Assembly (NCBI GenBank): GCA_964034945.1
Contig: OZ035961.1
Location: forward strand, 87,810,124-87,874,123
Reading direction: 5' to 3'
Origin: Chrysopilus asiliformis
Taxonomy: Eukaryota; Arthropoda; Insecta; Diptera; Rhagionidae
Length of the DNA: 64,000 nucleotides
In this document: in pieces, positions 43,901 through 56,500 of the stretch
Numbering within the stretch: the stretch's first letter is position 1
Layout of the letters: each line of letters begins with the position of its first letter
Made by a program: the position numbers and the translations under genes
Notes under the pieces: model-generated
What the model was told of the DNA's origin: nothing
The model's input: only the letters and a program-made list of their open reading frames with translations
Database searches by the model: none

Positions 43901-46900
43901 TCATTTGTCAATGTACATTTTCCAATAACTGTAAAATATTTCCCGCATTTCGTCCGATAACACTAGAAAAGATTTTTTCAATTTCTCCAAATCGTACTTT
44001 ATGTCGTCATCTTTAACGAACGTCCTTCTAATTGCAATTAAATCAATCAAATAAGTAGACACCATGAGATATTCCATTCCCAAATAATCGGTCTGCTCTT
44101 CGACTGCATTTAAATAATCGATTGAAACGTTTGTCAATGATTTTAAAATATTTACTTCTTTTTCACTTGTGATTCCTAAAATAAATTTTATTAGTTAATA
44201 GAAAAATCAATGAATTACAATAAATTACCGCAAACAGATAGTTTATGAAGGAAGTTTTCTAAAATATAGAAACACATTTCTTGCAAAATCACGTGATTTT
44301 CTCCAAGAAAACATTTGCTTTTGTTGTAAATATCACAAAGTTCGTTGAAATTTTTGAAATCCTGATTCTGTTCGCAGGCGTTTAGAAGATTTATGAAATG
44401 CGAATACCAATCACAGTTGAAACTATGCTGACATTGTGGACATTGCATTTTCATATTTTGTAAATTCTCCCAATCCTTAAACCAATTTATTAAATTTGGT
44501 GGTGGTGTAAATTTTGATTTGCAATTAGAATTTGTGCACTTGTATAGATGGAAGCGGTTCTAAAAATTATTTAAAGTTATTTTCTCATTCAAGTTTAAGT
44601 AAAAATCAATTTCAAATCCAAATTAAAAAGTCTTACAAATAATTTCTAAAATTACAATAGAACGCCATTTTGTTTGACCATAAAGGGTTTAGATTTTGTA
44701 ACTACTTTTTGATTGGGATTAGTAAAAAGTTTTTCGGTAAAATATTTACATAATCATCATCGGTTTTATTTTTACAATGTGAGCAATCACATTTAAAGCA
44801 ATATTGGGAAAACAATGTGTGAACTCTTTCATTTCGGCTATAGAGTTTGTAGTGTAGTCCATAATTGTTAAAAATTTCGTCCCCATCGTTCAACGCTTTA
44901 ATTGTTCGAATTGTGAGTGTTGATTTATCAAAACGATTACGAATATTTGGTTCACAGGAATGATTGTAGATGCTGATAAACGGAAAAATTGCCGCGAAAT
45001 TCTTCTCTTTTTGTACCAAAATATGTAGAGTACCGAGATTCACGTTATTTTTTGCCTCTAAACAAGGCACGCCGAGCAATTTTTTGAAAGACAATCCAAC
45101 GATCGAATGTGCATTACATACCATTTGGCCGAGATGACGAGTTATTAGGGCTGCTGCAAGAATCTCCCAATCTGATGGATCTCGCATGGTTTCTAAATTT
45201 TCGGTGCTGTCGAATAAGTTCGTAAAATTCTTCAAATATAACGCCAACATGCATCCTGTTAGCGAGTATCGCAAGTAGTCATTTTCATTCATTTTATCGA
45301 AGTTTGTGACTAGTCTTAATACGCCTCTATAGCTTTCAGTACCGTTTTTTGACCAATCCAAAATTTCATTCCAAACATCCTCAGCCGTTTGATTCTGACT
45401 GCAATTTTCTTTTAAAAAAGATTTTAACTGCTGAAATCCAGCAATAAGTGTTCTCAATGCTAAATGCGCTATTCCAATGGTGTACCAAAGATTCATTTTG
45501 TATCCGTCGCATTCTAGCGAGTGTAAATCTTCATGAATTTGGCAACATTTTGGAGAACAGTAGGAAACTTTTGAGCAATTGTAACACGGGAATGGAATAA
45601 TATTCGTTTTAGCACAATTTTGACAATGCATATCAATGTTTGTGGAATTTTCAGTGGTTATAGCAACAAATGCGAAAGCATCTTCTGAAATTAGATCTTC
45701 GTTTTCTTTTGTACGCTCTTTTAAAATTATGTGACGTCCTTTTGACGGAGAAAACGCCCTGAAAAAGAAATAAACTGAGAGAATGTATTTGGATATGTTA
45801 AAAAAGTTTATTGCTATTACAGCAATTACAGTTACAGCTATAAAGTTAGTTGTGCCCTGGAAGAAGTGAATTAAAAGTTTGATAAGTTTAAAAATTGTGT
45901 TTTTTAAAACCGTGTTATTTCGAAACCGTGTAAAAAAATTAACATCAAACGTTATAATTTGTCCCAATTTGTGACACGGCACAACTTCATCCATGACTTA
46001 GCGAAAATTCGACGAAAAATAAGATCCGCTGAAATCGAAGTAATGCAACGGGCACAAAGACGAGGTAGAATAAAATAACTCAAAGTGGGTTTACGTTTAT
46101 CTATTATTAAATGATATTAAATCGTTGTATTGAAAATTATTTTATTATTGTCGGCTAAATGGAATACTGATATGGTCATATAGTTTAACTGTGCCAACCT
46201 AACAACCCAAAATAAAGAAAAAAAAGTGACAGCGGCCTCCAGGTGTTATTGAAAAAAAGGAAATTTTCCACTGCATTTTGGTAGCATTTGTGATTAAATC
46301 GATCGCAGGAGTGATGATGTGATCAGTTTATGATCCTTAAGTTTTATTTTGCATAACGGGTTCGAGACTACTGTGAGAACTCAAGGGGTTGCGCTGTGGT
46401 CGAGTTAAGTGGATGGGGTGAAGGGCATAATTTATCTGCAATAAAAGTTTCAATTGGTATTGCGACTTTTCAAAAGATTTTTCTTCACATTACTTGGAAA
46501 CGGTGTACGGAAATAACCGGGGGAAATTTTTTCGGTCAAAATAGGGAAGGGGACTTTAATTGAGATCCTTCCTCGGAAATTGCAATTGCAAGATGTCTGG
46601 GAACTCGCAACAGCATTCCCAGTCGAATTCCGGTGAATCGAATGGTGGCAGTAACATTAATAGCAACAATAGTAATAATAATAATGGCACAACGAATAAT
46701 GGGAACAGAAGTGCCTCGTTAGCAGCTTCAGGACAGCACGGAAATAGCAAATCAATCACTAGAATATGCCGGGACTTCGTACGTGGAAGTTGCCGAAGGA
46801 AATATTGTCGGGTAAGAAATTCAACTTCCTCAAATTCACACGAAATGTACGGAAAATAATGAACGTTTGCTTGGCTTTAATTTTAGTATCCACATGTTAT

Positions 46901-49900
46901 GTCACCGGATCAGGTCGTCTTCTGTCACGATTTCCAAAACACTTCTCAGTGTCCAAGAATCAATTGCAAATTTCTTCATTACTCTCTGGAAGAGGAGGAA
47001 CATTACCGTCAATATGGTGAATTTCCAACAGATTACAAAGCAAACCTAGTCAATCATGATGGCTTTCAAACGCATCCACCACATATACACCATCCCTTCA
47101 ATCCACATGTGCTTCCGCCACCCCCTCCACCCCACGTCATCGGATGTGGCGGCCACCACAATCGCGGTCAGCAGACCGGCTGTGTACAGAACGGAAGCTG
47201 CATGGGGGTCTGCCACGGCGAGCAAATGTGGAACGATCGAATGGGCTATAGACACAATAACGGTAATCAAAACATTGTGAATGGACTTGGCGGAGACAAC
47301 GATCCAGACGGTGGCCAACATCCGTTCAAGCGATTCCGCGAGGATCAATCGAACGGCGTTAATTGTCAGTCATCGTCATTGGCCGCGTCTGCCGTATCTA
47401 CGTCCGCCGTTTCAACAAATGGTACAGTGGCGACCAGCAATGGTACCAGTGGAGCTCTAGCGGTTGCAGATCGCATAGAACTTCTTACAATTATTCGCAG
47501 GTTCGAGGAGGAGCAACAGATGCTAAGACGACGTGTCGAGTCCAATGAGCTCAAAATAGCCGAGCTACGAGCGGCCAATGAATATCTAATGGCACAGAAT
47601 GCGGCCCAAATGCGCCTGAATAATGTACAACAATGTTCGACGGTGGTAAATCCGGTGACTGTGACGCAAACCACCTCGCAGCCCCAAAATCAGCAAGTGC
47701 TCGCCAGTGGCGTTGGAACCGTCGCCGTATCGATAGCTCCTGTCCAAGTCCAGGCACCGCCCATTGTCAGTATAGCCTCTCCGCAAACGCATATAATTAC
47801 AAACAGTGGAACACCAATGGCATTGACTAGTACTTCAATTGCGCCCCAAAGTATCACCTCGTTGCCAAACACATCGCAGCAGTTAGCGCCCCAACATGCT
47901 CACGCCCAGCAAATTCTCGGTACGTCGCAAATCACCTTGACGCCCGCGATGCCACAAGGTAAAATCTGTCTAAGGTTAATGAAAGTTCAAAAACTTTTTC
48001 CGATTGTTTCTGATTGTCAATTTGCATTTTAGGGCCATCAATGGGATTAACTATAAATACGTCACAAGCATTGGCAATGTCCAATGCTACACAGCCAATC
48101 ATCTCGTATCCAGTGATGACACACAGCATTCTACCGCACTAAATCGAGGCACCGCATAAGGGTTAGGGATTTTTCAAGTTCGTTTAATCGTATTTACAAC
48201 AATTTTATCTGAATATTTTCCCAGTAAGGCAAGATTTTAAATCAACTTCTGAAATTATCTCAATTGACATTTAAACAGTGTTATTAAAACCAATTTTGTC
48301 AGTTCAACCGTCATTTGTAAATAGAGTACAGTTTAACGTTTTTCATTTTAACTTGTATCAAATATTACAATAAAAAATAATACAAAAAACTTTGATTAGA
48401 GAGAAGCTATTTTACCATAATTGAAAGTATTGAAACGTTGAGGAAATTCAGAATGGAGTTTCATAATAATATATTTTGCTAATTACGTTTATTTAAAAAC
48501 CGAAACATTGTTCATAAACCGAGGTATAATTTGAGTTTTAAAGATGCTCATAAACCGAGGTATAATTTGAGTTTTAAAGATGCTCATAAACCGAAGTTTT
48601 ACTGAATCACTAGAATTATAAAGTCTGCCAGATGGAATATTATCAGTAGCATAAAAAGGGGAGGGGCAGAAGAGTTGGCTTTCACCAGGTGTGAAGAAAA
48701 TTTCGGTCTAGGAGAGAAAATCCCTCAAAATTATTGAGCCAAATCACAAAAAGTCTCCAAAATTTCGCCGAGAAATCCTGGTAATACTAAAATTTTCGGT
48801 TGTAAAAATTTCGAAGATTGCATGCATTGGGAGCTATTTAATAAAATTTAATAAAAACGAAATCGAAACATAATAAGTGAGTGAATCACTTCAAGTGACA
48901 TAGTTAAGAGAATATCGTTGATGATTCCAAATCGATTATATCTGTATGCTTTGAAAACCAATAAAGAATTATAATTTTAATTAACAAATTTAGTTTTTAA
49001 GTGAGAGAAGCAAAAACATGTATCCGAGCTAAATTTTTGTATGAATTCGACACATTAATTTATGGTTTAATTATTACAATTAAATTTATTTACAAAAAGT
49101 AATGATAGTAAAATACATATATATTTATTATGATTCTAGAACTTAGGTAAACTATGTACAGAGTGTGAATTGCTGATATAATTATAGAGAATTTGTTATA
49201 TCTAGGAAATAAATTTATTTAATTCTAATGGAGTGGTTTTGTGTGAATTGTAAAAGTTTCAAACTAAACTTAATTTAAAAAAAAAATGGGCAAATTGCTC
49301 GGCAATGCCACAAGTATGGAAGTGTTCTGAACAAACTTTAGAGTTTTTGACTAAATCCGAAGCTAAGCTACTTGAATTTACTTAACCAACAAATTTTGAA
49401 GGGCGGCAGATCTGGAACTGTAGATGACTTCGGTTGCCATTTGTGAAGTGGCAACGCCGTGCGTTCGGCCCGTCGCCGTGCAGCGGGAAATCACCGACAA
49501 GTTCCACGGACCTCTGCCAGAGGAAATTTATTATTAGAGTGTGACGACGATGCCACTGAGCAGATCTGCAAACACTAACACGGTTATAAAGCGATCAATG
49601 TCCAGTTACGTGCCATCACAACAGAAGACACCACACCTCCGAGGCAGTGTGCTTTGAAACTTTCTTATATAGTAAGTGAGGAATTTTTGCTTGCTCGCGA
49701 ATTATATGGAAACGAACGAAAGTTGAGGGTTAGCAAAAGCACATTTAGCGGGAAGAAATGGAACGAGAATAGGGCAATTCCATGGACATCACAGAACTTG
49801 TGCGCTGTGGGTAAAACAGTTAGGCTGCAAACAAAGTAAATGCGATTAACTATGCGATGCAATGTACGATGCTATGGAAACCACTGAACTAAGTGAAAGC

Positions 49901-52900
49901 GCCCATAGTGGACACAACGCTGAACGATGTAAACGATGCGATTGAATCGAAACCATTTCATCGTATACATCGTTTACCTTCTTCACAGTTCAGAAATTAA
50001 TTTCAATTAAAATGCGGTATTATCGCATCTTACACTCCGTTTTTAGTTAAATTAGTAATAATAAGGTAACAGAGTGAATAAAAAAAGTTTTGTTTAAAAT
50101 AATGGAAGTTTTTGTGATTTGGAGAAATGTCAATTCGCAAAATTGTTATGAAATTTGTTTCTGAGGTGTTAACAAATGTGGGTTTTTTATTCATCTTGGG
50201 GATACTTTTGGTTAGAAATGATTGAAATAACCCCCTTTGTTTGCAGCCAAAGACAGTTAGTTGCCAAAAATACTCAATGGGAATTCGTATGGCTGAGCGT
50301 CGCGCGCAAATTAAATTAATATATACAAAGTAAATTAAAGAAATTTGGTATAAAAGGGACCTGCAAGGGAAACTGCTGACTGCAAATCTGATTTTTTTGA
50401 ACAGTGAAATGAGCTTATCGAAACTGTTATCACACACAAACGATTTTCAAAACTAAATTTTATCTCATTTTACCTATCAAATCAAATTTTCCTCAATTTT
50501 TGATTCAAAATACCAAATAATTATTCAATGGTCACAGATTGTTTTCCCCGCAGCAGACGAGTTTGACATTTAGGGCGTATGAACGTGTTAGTGATGGAAT
50601 CTTCCTGTAGTCCGCAAAATGATTACCTGAGCTTTAACAAGCAGTAAGAAAAAGTTTCTAAAGTGGCGCCAAATTCAAACTGAATATATTGAAATTCTTA
50701 ACGAAATTCGATTTCAATTCCAATAGTAAAACTAAAGGATTCTTTCTTAAGCAATTGATAAAACCTTGACATAGAAAAGATTTTAATGAAATTCGCAGTA
50801 TGAAAAAATAACTTCGAACATTTATTTTTTACTGTATGGGTTTTACTTAGTTTGATAAATAAATGGATTAGTATCTATATTTGATATCCAGGCCTACCCA
50901 CTTACGATTTTTTATCCCAAGAAATGTCTCACCATAATGAGATTTTTTTTACAATTTCTTTCTATTACAAAATTCTAATTTAATCAATTATGCATGATAA
51001 TTTCTCCCAAAACCCATCATTTTTAAGTGATATTTTTCAAAAGAATTCGTTTTTTACTTGGATATCAGCCAAAGTTACAACGAGGTTAAAGTTTTTGTTT
51101 CATTATGGAGGGTATTGCCTTATACAGTAAACCAATCAGAAATCTGCTACCTTTGATTTCAGTGATGAATTCAGTAGTCCCATAGATTTGATATTGAACG
51201 AACTTCTTTCTTTTGAGGATCATAAAAGTCGTATAATTAAAAAGACTTTTACTGTTTTAACTAGAATTAATTCGCTTAGTTTACCTATGACTTTGTCCTT
51301 GAAGAAGAAACTTATGTTTGCGCTAGTTATTCCATTTTTCACCTATGGTTGCGAAATATATTCAGGCTGCTCACCTTCTAATTTAGACAGACTAAGGAAA
51401 TGCTTAAATGCGGTGGTAAGGTATCTATAACCTTAAGAGGTTCGATCATTTTTCTATACATGTTCGAGATTTTCTTGGTAGTGATTTCTCGCAGTTCTTA
51501 GATTATAGGGTGATCCAATATCTTCATAAGTTAATCGTAACAGGTAAACCTGCATTCTTGAAAAATCAGATTCAATTCCTAAGCTCAAGTCGATCATGTC
51601 ACATCAAGATATGCAGACATACTCACTTGATTATGGCAAGGTCGTTTTTATAGTCTACCCCCAGATCACAGAGTTTATAACCCAAATAATTTCAAGGTTA
51701 AAGTTCGTTTTTACTTTAAAGTCTAATAAACCACCGGAAACCTTGAAACATTGGCCTGGTTAGACTTTTCTAGATTTTGGGTTTGGCTGTTTTCTCTTCG
51801 CATTAGCTTTTTACTGGGATTAGCGATATAAGTAGTACGTAACACAACTAATTCCCCATCTATCTGATTTTATTTTATAATCGTTGTTTACTTGGATGAG
51901 ACTCGACATCGTTACTAGAAATACAGGAATAGTTAACTTTAATTCAATATAACTAAAACTAAATTCTTTGACACGTAAATTGGTTCTATACTTATTTGTT
52001 CCTCTTTTAATGAATGCCCTTATCACTTGCTGTTTTAGTGATATTTTAAACTTTTTAGAGTTAATACTTGGATATTGTAAATTGCAATTACTTATGATAA
52101 ATTAAATGAATTTAGTCATACATATAAATAAACTAGCTACTCGTTTCCTCATGAATTGTTAAACAATATAATTTATGATACATGAATTGTGTTATACTAT
52201 TAATTAATTAATAGTGAATTGTATTAGATAGTGTAACCTTATAAGGCATCATGCCTTCTTCCGGTTTATAAATAAATAAATAAAAAAAATATTGTGCGAA
52301 CATACTGAACGTTTCATAGAAATCTCAAGTGTTAAAAACAATTAATTAATTAATTGTTCTAAATTACTTACACTTGCTGTTTCTTCTTTGGACGAATAGT
52401 TTCTTCTATGGTTAATGGTTCAGGAAATTCGGCTAATTTGGTTTCCAAATTCTTGATTGATATTTGAAAAATATTTTTGTTAGGATTCTGTTTCACGTAC
52501 TCCTTAATGTCCTTAAGAGACTTTTCCAATATGGATTTATTTGCTAAATTTAAAGCACATTTTGTTTGCCGTAGATAAATCTTTTCAACGGTTTCTTCTG
52601 GGTATCCACATTTAATTGCACAAGCACAATCATCATACGCTTCCTATAATAATTTTTAATATTCAAACAAATAACAGTATAGAAATAATATTACTTGATA
52701 AAATCCCGCCTTCATCAGCGCTGCAGCACGATTTGCATGAATCAATGGAATTTCACGACTGTTTTTACTTGATTTGTACAATGCTTGTGTATAGATTTGT
52801 GCCGCTTGCAGGGCAAATAAGTCCCCTTTTTTATACAAAAGATTCCCTTCTTCCTTCAGGCTTTTCGAAGCAACCGATAAACTGTTTCTGTTGACTTGCT

Positions 52901-53107
52901 TTAATGACGACAACCATTGAATCAATTGCCTGGAAATAAATGTTTTAAACATTGTTTTAATGTGCAAGATATTTGTTACCGTTTCAAGAAAGGAGTGTAA
53001 AGAGTTCGAATCGTTTCAATTTCATTTTCGCAATGAAGATCTTTTTTGAATAACTTTTTCTCGATGAGAAATGAAAGCAAAAAATCCCAAGAGTTTTCAG
53101 CTTCCAT
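43901..53107 (-). CDS. SMYD4: SMYD4-like SET and MYND domain protein, 749 aa, complete
   Basis: Putative protein-lysine methyltransferase of the SMYD4 type. Six coding exons on the minus strand: 52980-53107, 52695-52929, 52372-52643, 44750-45758, 44229-44559, 43901-44175 (2250 nt in frame). Exons 1-3 (residues 1-212) hold an N-terminal TPR region (about 60-165, e.g. LKEEGNLLYKKGD, HANRAAALMKAG). Exon 4 opens with the SET N-part (SPSKGRH, 215-221), then the MYND zinc finger (C257, C260, C270, C273, C279, C283, H287, H291, C295), the SET core NHSCEPN (477-483), NNYG (509-512) and post-SET cysteines C535, C537 and C540. The post-SET region continues in exon 5 (C556, C561). The phases agree at every join; the exon 4 donor GTAAAT is the only one that keeps this homology. 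The intron 45759-52371 contains the ZC3H10-like gene on the other strand. Substrate cannot be inferred. Confidence 0.93.
46050..46592 (+). promoter_or_regulatory. Upstream region of the ZC3H10-like gene
   Basis: This segment lies within the SMYD4-like intron and must contain the promoter and leader of the nested plus-strand gene. An in-frame TAA (46557-46559) precedes the ATG at 46593 by 36 nt, which fixes that ATG as the start. No TATA box is evident. Confidence 0.4.
46593..48142 (+). CDS. ZC3H10: ZC3H10-like CCCH zinc-finger RNA-binding protein, 466 aa, complete
   Basis: Three coding exons: 46593-46811, 46887-47958 and 48033-48142 (1401 nt in frame). An N/S/G-rich N-terminus precedes two CCCH fingers: C59-x7-C67-x4-C72-x3-H76, split by the first intron after residue 73, and C86-x8-C95-x4-C100-x3-H104 (with FCHDFQN). 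A predicted coiled coil (about 266-315, EEEQQMLRRRV, ELRAANEYLMAQN) and a Q/T/S/P-rich tail ending in YPVMTHSILPH follow. The order fingers, coiled coil, low-complexity tail and the C-terminal motif match vertebrate ZC3H10, a regulator of pri-miRNA processing and mitochondrial function. The third finger of the vertebrate protein is not recognisable. The gene is wholly nested, on the opposite strand, in the large intron of the SMYD4-like gene. Confidence 0.92.
48369..48374 (+). terminator. Poly(A) signal AATAAA for the ZC3H10-like gene
   Basis: This is the first AATAAA after the stop codon, about 227 nt downstream. Further AATAAA motifs follow near 48960 and 49208, so longer 3' ends are possible. 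Confidence 0.5.
48512..48604. repeat. 36-bp tandem unit next to a CAGTA-type end
   Basis: The unit CATAAACCGAGGTATAATTT plus 16 further bases is present twice in tandem, then starts a third time and ends in CCGAAGTTTTACTG, which reads CAGTAAAACTTCGG on the other strand. It looks like the right end of another MITE with internally repeated ends; the left end is not clear. Confidence 0.6.
49420..49840 (+). pseudogene. GC-rich, coding-like broken segment in the SMYD4-like intron
   Basis: A patch with higher GC than its surroundings contains a 37-codon ATG frame (from about 49424, with VRPVAVQREITDKFHGPLPE) ending at a TAG near 49537. A second frame then has ECDDDATEQICKH, an in-frame stop, HGYKAINVQLRAITTED, and about 80 more open codons to 49839. 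Residue usage looks protein-like, but stops and a frame change break it. I cannot name a parent family. It may be a decayed gene copy or chance. Confidence 0.3.
50890..50965 (+). repeat. Fragment of a Harbinger-type element end
   Basis: TTATCCCAAGAAATGTCTCA followed by CCATAATGAGATTTTTTTT matches the left end of the element at 60684-61127 (TCATCCCAAGAAATATCTCA, CCGCAATGAGATTTTTTT). Only this end is present here. Confidence 0.55.
51170..52290 (+). mobile_element. 5'-truncated non-LTR retrotransposon (LINE) fragment
   Basis: The frame from about 51188 encodes the C-terminal end of a LINE reverse transcriptase (LSLPMTLSLKKKLMFALVI, PFFTYGCEIYSGCSPSNLDR, LRKCLNAVVRYL), the thumb region typical of Jockey/CR1-like elements. 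It stops at 51428, and homologous-looking residues continue in another frame to about 51690. The 3' part ends with a small hairpin (AAGGCATCATGCCTT) and an AATAAATAAATAAAAAAAA tail at 52290, as expected for a LINE 3' end. It is a dead copy within the SMYD4-like intron. Confidence 0.78.
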
Positions 53108-53526
53108 TGTTTTGTGAAGTAACAAAAGGATGATTCCAAATAAATTTAGGATTTTAGAAACCTAATTATTTCAACTTAGTGCTTTAGCGGGACAAAACTT
53201 GTAGTACTACTTAAAAAATTATTATTTAAAGAAAATAAAAATCTTTTCACTTTTCCCGGCTTTTTGGCAGTCAGCTGATTTTGACAACACGATCGCAGCG
53301 CCAGTGGTGTAAATCAAAACAGGCCAAAAAAATTTCAAAAAAGCTTTGTTTTCCAGTGAAATTTAGACGTCAAATTTTTTCGTATGGTGACCCAGAGTAT
53401 TGTTGATTGTGTTCAGGTTTGATTAGTTTTACGTGGAATTTTGTGAATTCAGTCAATTCTCGGGTAGTGGTTATGTTAATTTTACAATTTTTTGCACAAA
53501 AACCAGAATCTCAGCGCTAAATCGCG
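53108..53526. promoter_or_regulatory. Divergent promoter between SMYD4-like gene and Sec6
   Basis: Only 419 bp separate the two start codons, so both leaders and promoters lie here. I see no TATA box at a suitable distance from either; a GC-richer patch around 53280-53315 (GATCGCAGCGCCAGTGG) lies in the middle. Sharing of elements is inferred from the spacing only. Confidence 0.5.
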
Positions 53527-56500
53527 ATGGAACTGAAGCAGTTGGAGGCTGAGGCCCTTCAAATGGCTATAAAAAGTGTGAAGAACATGTTGCAACGTCC
53601 TGGCCAGCTGGAAAAAGTCGAACAATACAAAAGCCGAGTGGGGCGTAAGAAAGCGATTGTCGAAGCGATGCTGAAGACTGCTATGCAAAACCAGCTGGAC
53701 GGAGTCCGAGTTGGCCTCAAACAGCTACAGACTTCCTTGGTCGAGGTTAAGGATGTGGCCGAACGGGTCAAAGAAATCGACGAATTGCTGGCTCAAATCC
53801 CGGAGATCTACGATAAATTGGAATCGGTCAGGGATGAAAATACAAGACATTCGCAATTTGCCACTGCAATGGAGAACATGAAGCACATTTTCACGGTACA
53901 GAGTAGCGTTGAAAAGGCTATGCTTTGGATTGATGAAGATAAACTGTTGCACGCTCACAACGTGCTGGTTGATTTGGAACACTCGAGAGATGATCTTCTC
54001 TATGCTGCAAAGCAGTACGCCCACGATAGAATCACACTGAAGCGGTACTTCGAGAAAGTGGAAACTGTTTCACAGGCTCTAGAGAGGAAGATCCGATTGA
54101 TAGTGAGCAGGACATTGAATACGGTTCGGAAAGAGCCCACCGTCATCGTTACTGCGTTGAGGATTATTGAACGAGAGGAGAAGAGCGACGAATTTGCAGT
54201 GCAACAGCAAAAGGTTCACAACTACTATTGTTATATATTAATCTTATTATTATTCAATTACATATCTCTAAATTGATTTTACTCAAAACAGATGAACTGC
54301 TGTGAGATTAGGGATGCAACATCGTTCATACAACATCGATATATCGAAAATCGATGTTTTTTTTAAGGCGACATCGATGTCAGAAAACATCGTTCTAAAA
54401 ATATCGATACCTCGATGTTTTTCCGATGTTTTGTAAAAGTTACATTTAATAAATAATTTAGCCACCTGGTGGATGCTCTACTGTGGGTGGAGTGCACCCA
54501 GGTAGAATTAACACGGTTTTAATTCTTCTTATACGTTGAACCACCAAAAACCCGTTAGTTTTCGAGATATTCGCAAAAAACTATTTTTTTTGAAATGCCG
54601 GCATATCTTCATAACGGAGTTCTAGTAAAAGACACAAATGTAGCAAATTTTATTGTCTCCAAGTTTTGTAATACATAAGACTACTGGAAAATGGTTAGTT
54701 TCGGAATAAATCGTAAAAAACCGCATAGTTTTTAAAAAGCCGCCGTTTTAGTTACTTCCGGTTAACGGATTTCCACATCAGGACCAAACTTCTCTGTAAA
54801 ATTTCATGGCTAGCTCTGGTATTTTTTGCGAAATCTTGTAGAAAGATGAAACCGAAAATTGATAGCAAAGAAAATTTGAAACAAATCTTTAAGTAGAGTG
54901 GCTATATTAAATCAGCTAAAATTAGTTTCTCTACTAATTTTATGAAGAGTAATGTTCTAACATCGCGGACAACATCGATACTTCGATATATCGGCTTTTT
55001 CAACATCGTGGATAACAACATCGATACCTCGAAATATCGACCTGTTCAACATCAAGGTTAAAACTCGATATTTTTTAACGAAACCTCGATGTTTCGCAAA
55101 CATCGATATATCGTTGGCATCCCTATGTGAGATACGTATAAATATTAACAAAAACAAAAGAAAATGACTAGTTTCACAATTTAGTACTTTAGTAGTATTA
55201 ATTTGAGACCTAGTAACAATGATTTTATATATATATATATATATATCGACTGATTAGCCATTTGGCCAATTTCTTTTTAAAAACCACAAGAGAATTAACA
55301 GGTCGATTATCTTAGACGCGTCACTTTTGGTGATTCGAATTTTGCCTGTTGTATTTGTTGTTTTGTACCAACAACAACAGGCAATTGTTGTATTTGTTGT
55401 TTTGTACTAACAACAACAGGCAATTTCGAGTCACGAAAAGTGACGCGTCTAAGATAATCGACCTGTAAAACTCTTCAATTCAATTGGAAAAGTGTTATAT
55501 AGATCCGTATCTGTTCGCAGAAGCCCCTTATATCGCCTGTCTGTTCTACCACTGTCGACATGCATTTTGTCCATATTACGGAGTACTTTTCCATGATATC
55601 CGCTTCTCGTTTGAAATGAAAGGCTACCTTTCATCATTCGGTGCTTAACGGCAATCCACGATTTTCTAGTATCATTTTTAGCCTTAACAAGTCTTTCTTC
55701 AACATATTTTATATTCGCTTCTTCAATAGGTGACTGGTTTTATGCCTCCCGGAAGACCGAAGCAGTGGAGGAAGATGGCTATGGATGTCCTCAACGATGC
55801 CGTTGTCCAGAGGATTGAAGGATCGAAGCTGGAAGAGCGAAAGGACAACAAAATGTGGCTGGTGAGGGATTTGGAGATAACCAGGCAATTTATTTTGGAA
55901 GATTTGCGAGTAGTAAAGTCACTTTGCGTGCCTTGTTTCCCACCGCATTACGACATCTTTAATGAATATGTAAAAATGTACCACAGTGCACTTTCTTCAT
56001 ACGTAAGTTGGACTAAATTACTTGAAAACTTTAGAATAAATCCAAAAATGTTTTTATTTGCAGTTGGAAGAAATTGTGCAATCCGGATTGGAGGGTAACG
56101 AGTATGTCTCCTTGCTCTCCTGGGTAATGAACACCTATCCAGGCGTAGAAATGATGGGTAATCCTGAATTGCGAGTAGATATCACTGCTGTTGCAGGTCC
56201 ACTGATTAAGACAGAACTTCTAAAGTCCCTTGAAAGGGAATACTTGCAAAATATGAAGAAGAATTACCAGGATTGGATGTGCAAAGCTGTAGAGGCAGAG
56301 AAACAGGATTGGTGTTCGGAAACTCTAAGCGATCAAGATGAACAGTATTACCACACATCGGCACCGGTAATCATTTTCCAAATGATCGATCAGCATTTGC
56401 AAGTGACAAACACCATACACTCGGAGTTAACATTCAACGCATTGGTGCTGAGTATCCAACAATTGGAGAAATTCGGTCAAAATTACAGATCAGGGGTAGC

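Noticed and set aside
44635..44640. GTAAG splice donor as an alternative end of the SET exon
   Set aside because: An in-frame TAG at 44702-44704 precedes it. The GTAAAT donor at 44749 keeps phase 0 and the conserved post-SET cysteines.
45759..45994. In-frame ATG extension upstream of the MYND/SET exon, encoding a hydrophobic stretch
   Set aside because: It is read-through into the intron. A clean TTTTTCAG acceptor at 45759-45766 joins exactly, in phase, to the TPR exon donor at 52372, and the extension is AT-rich with no SMYD homology.
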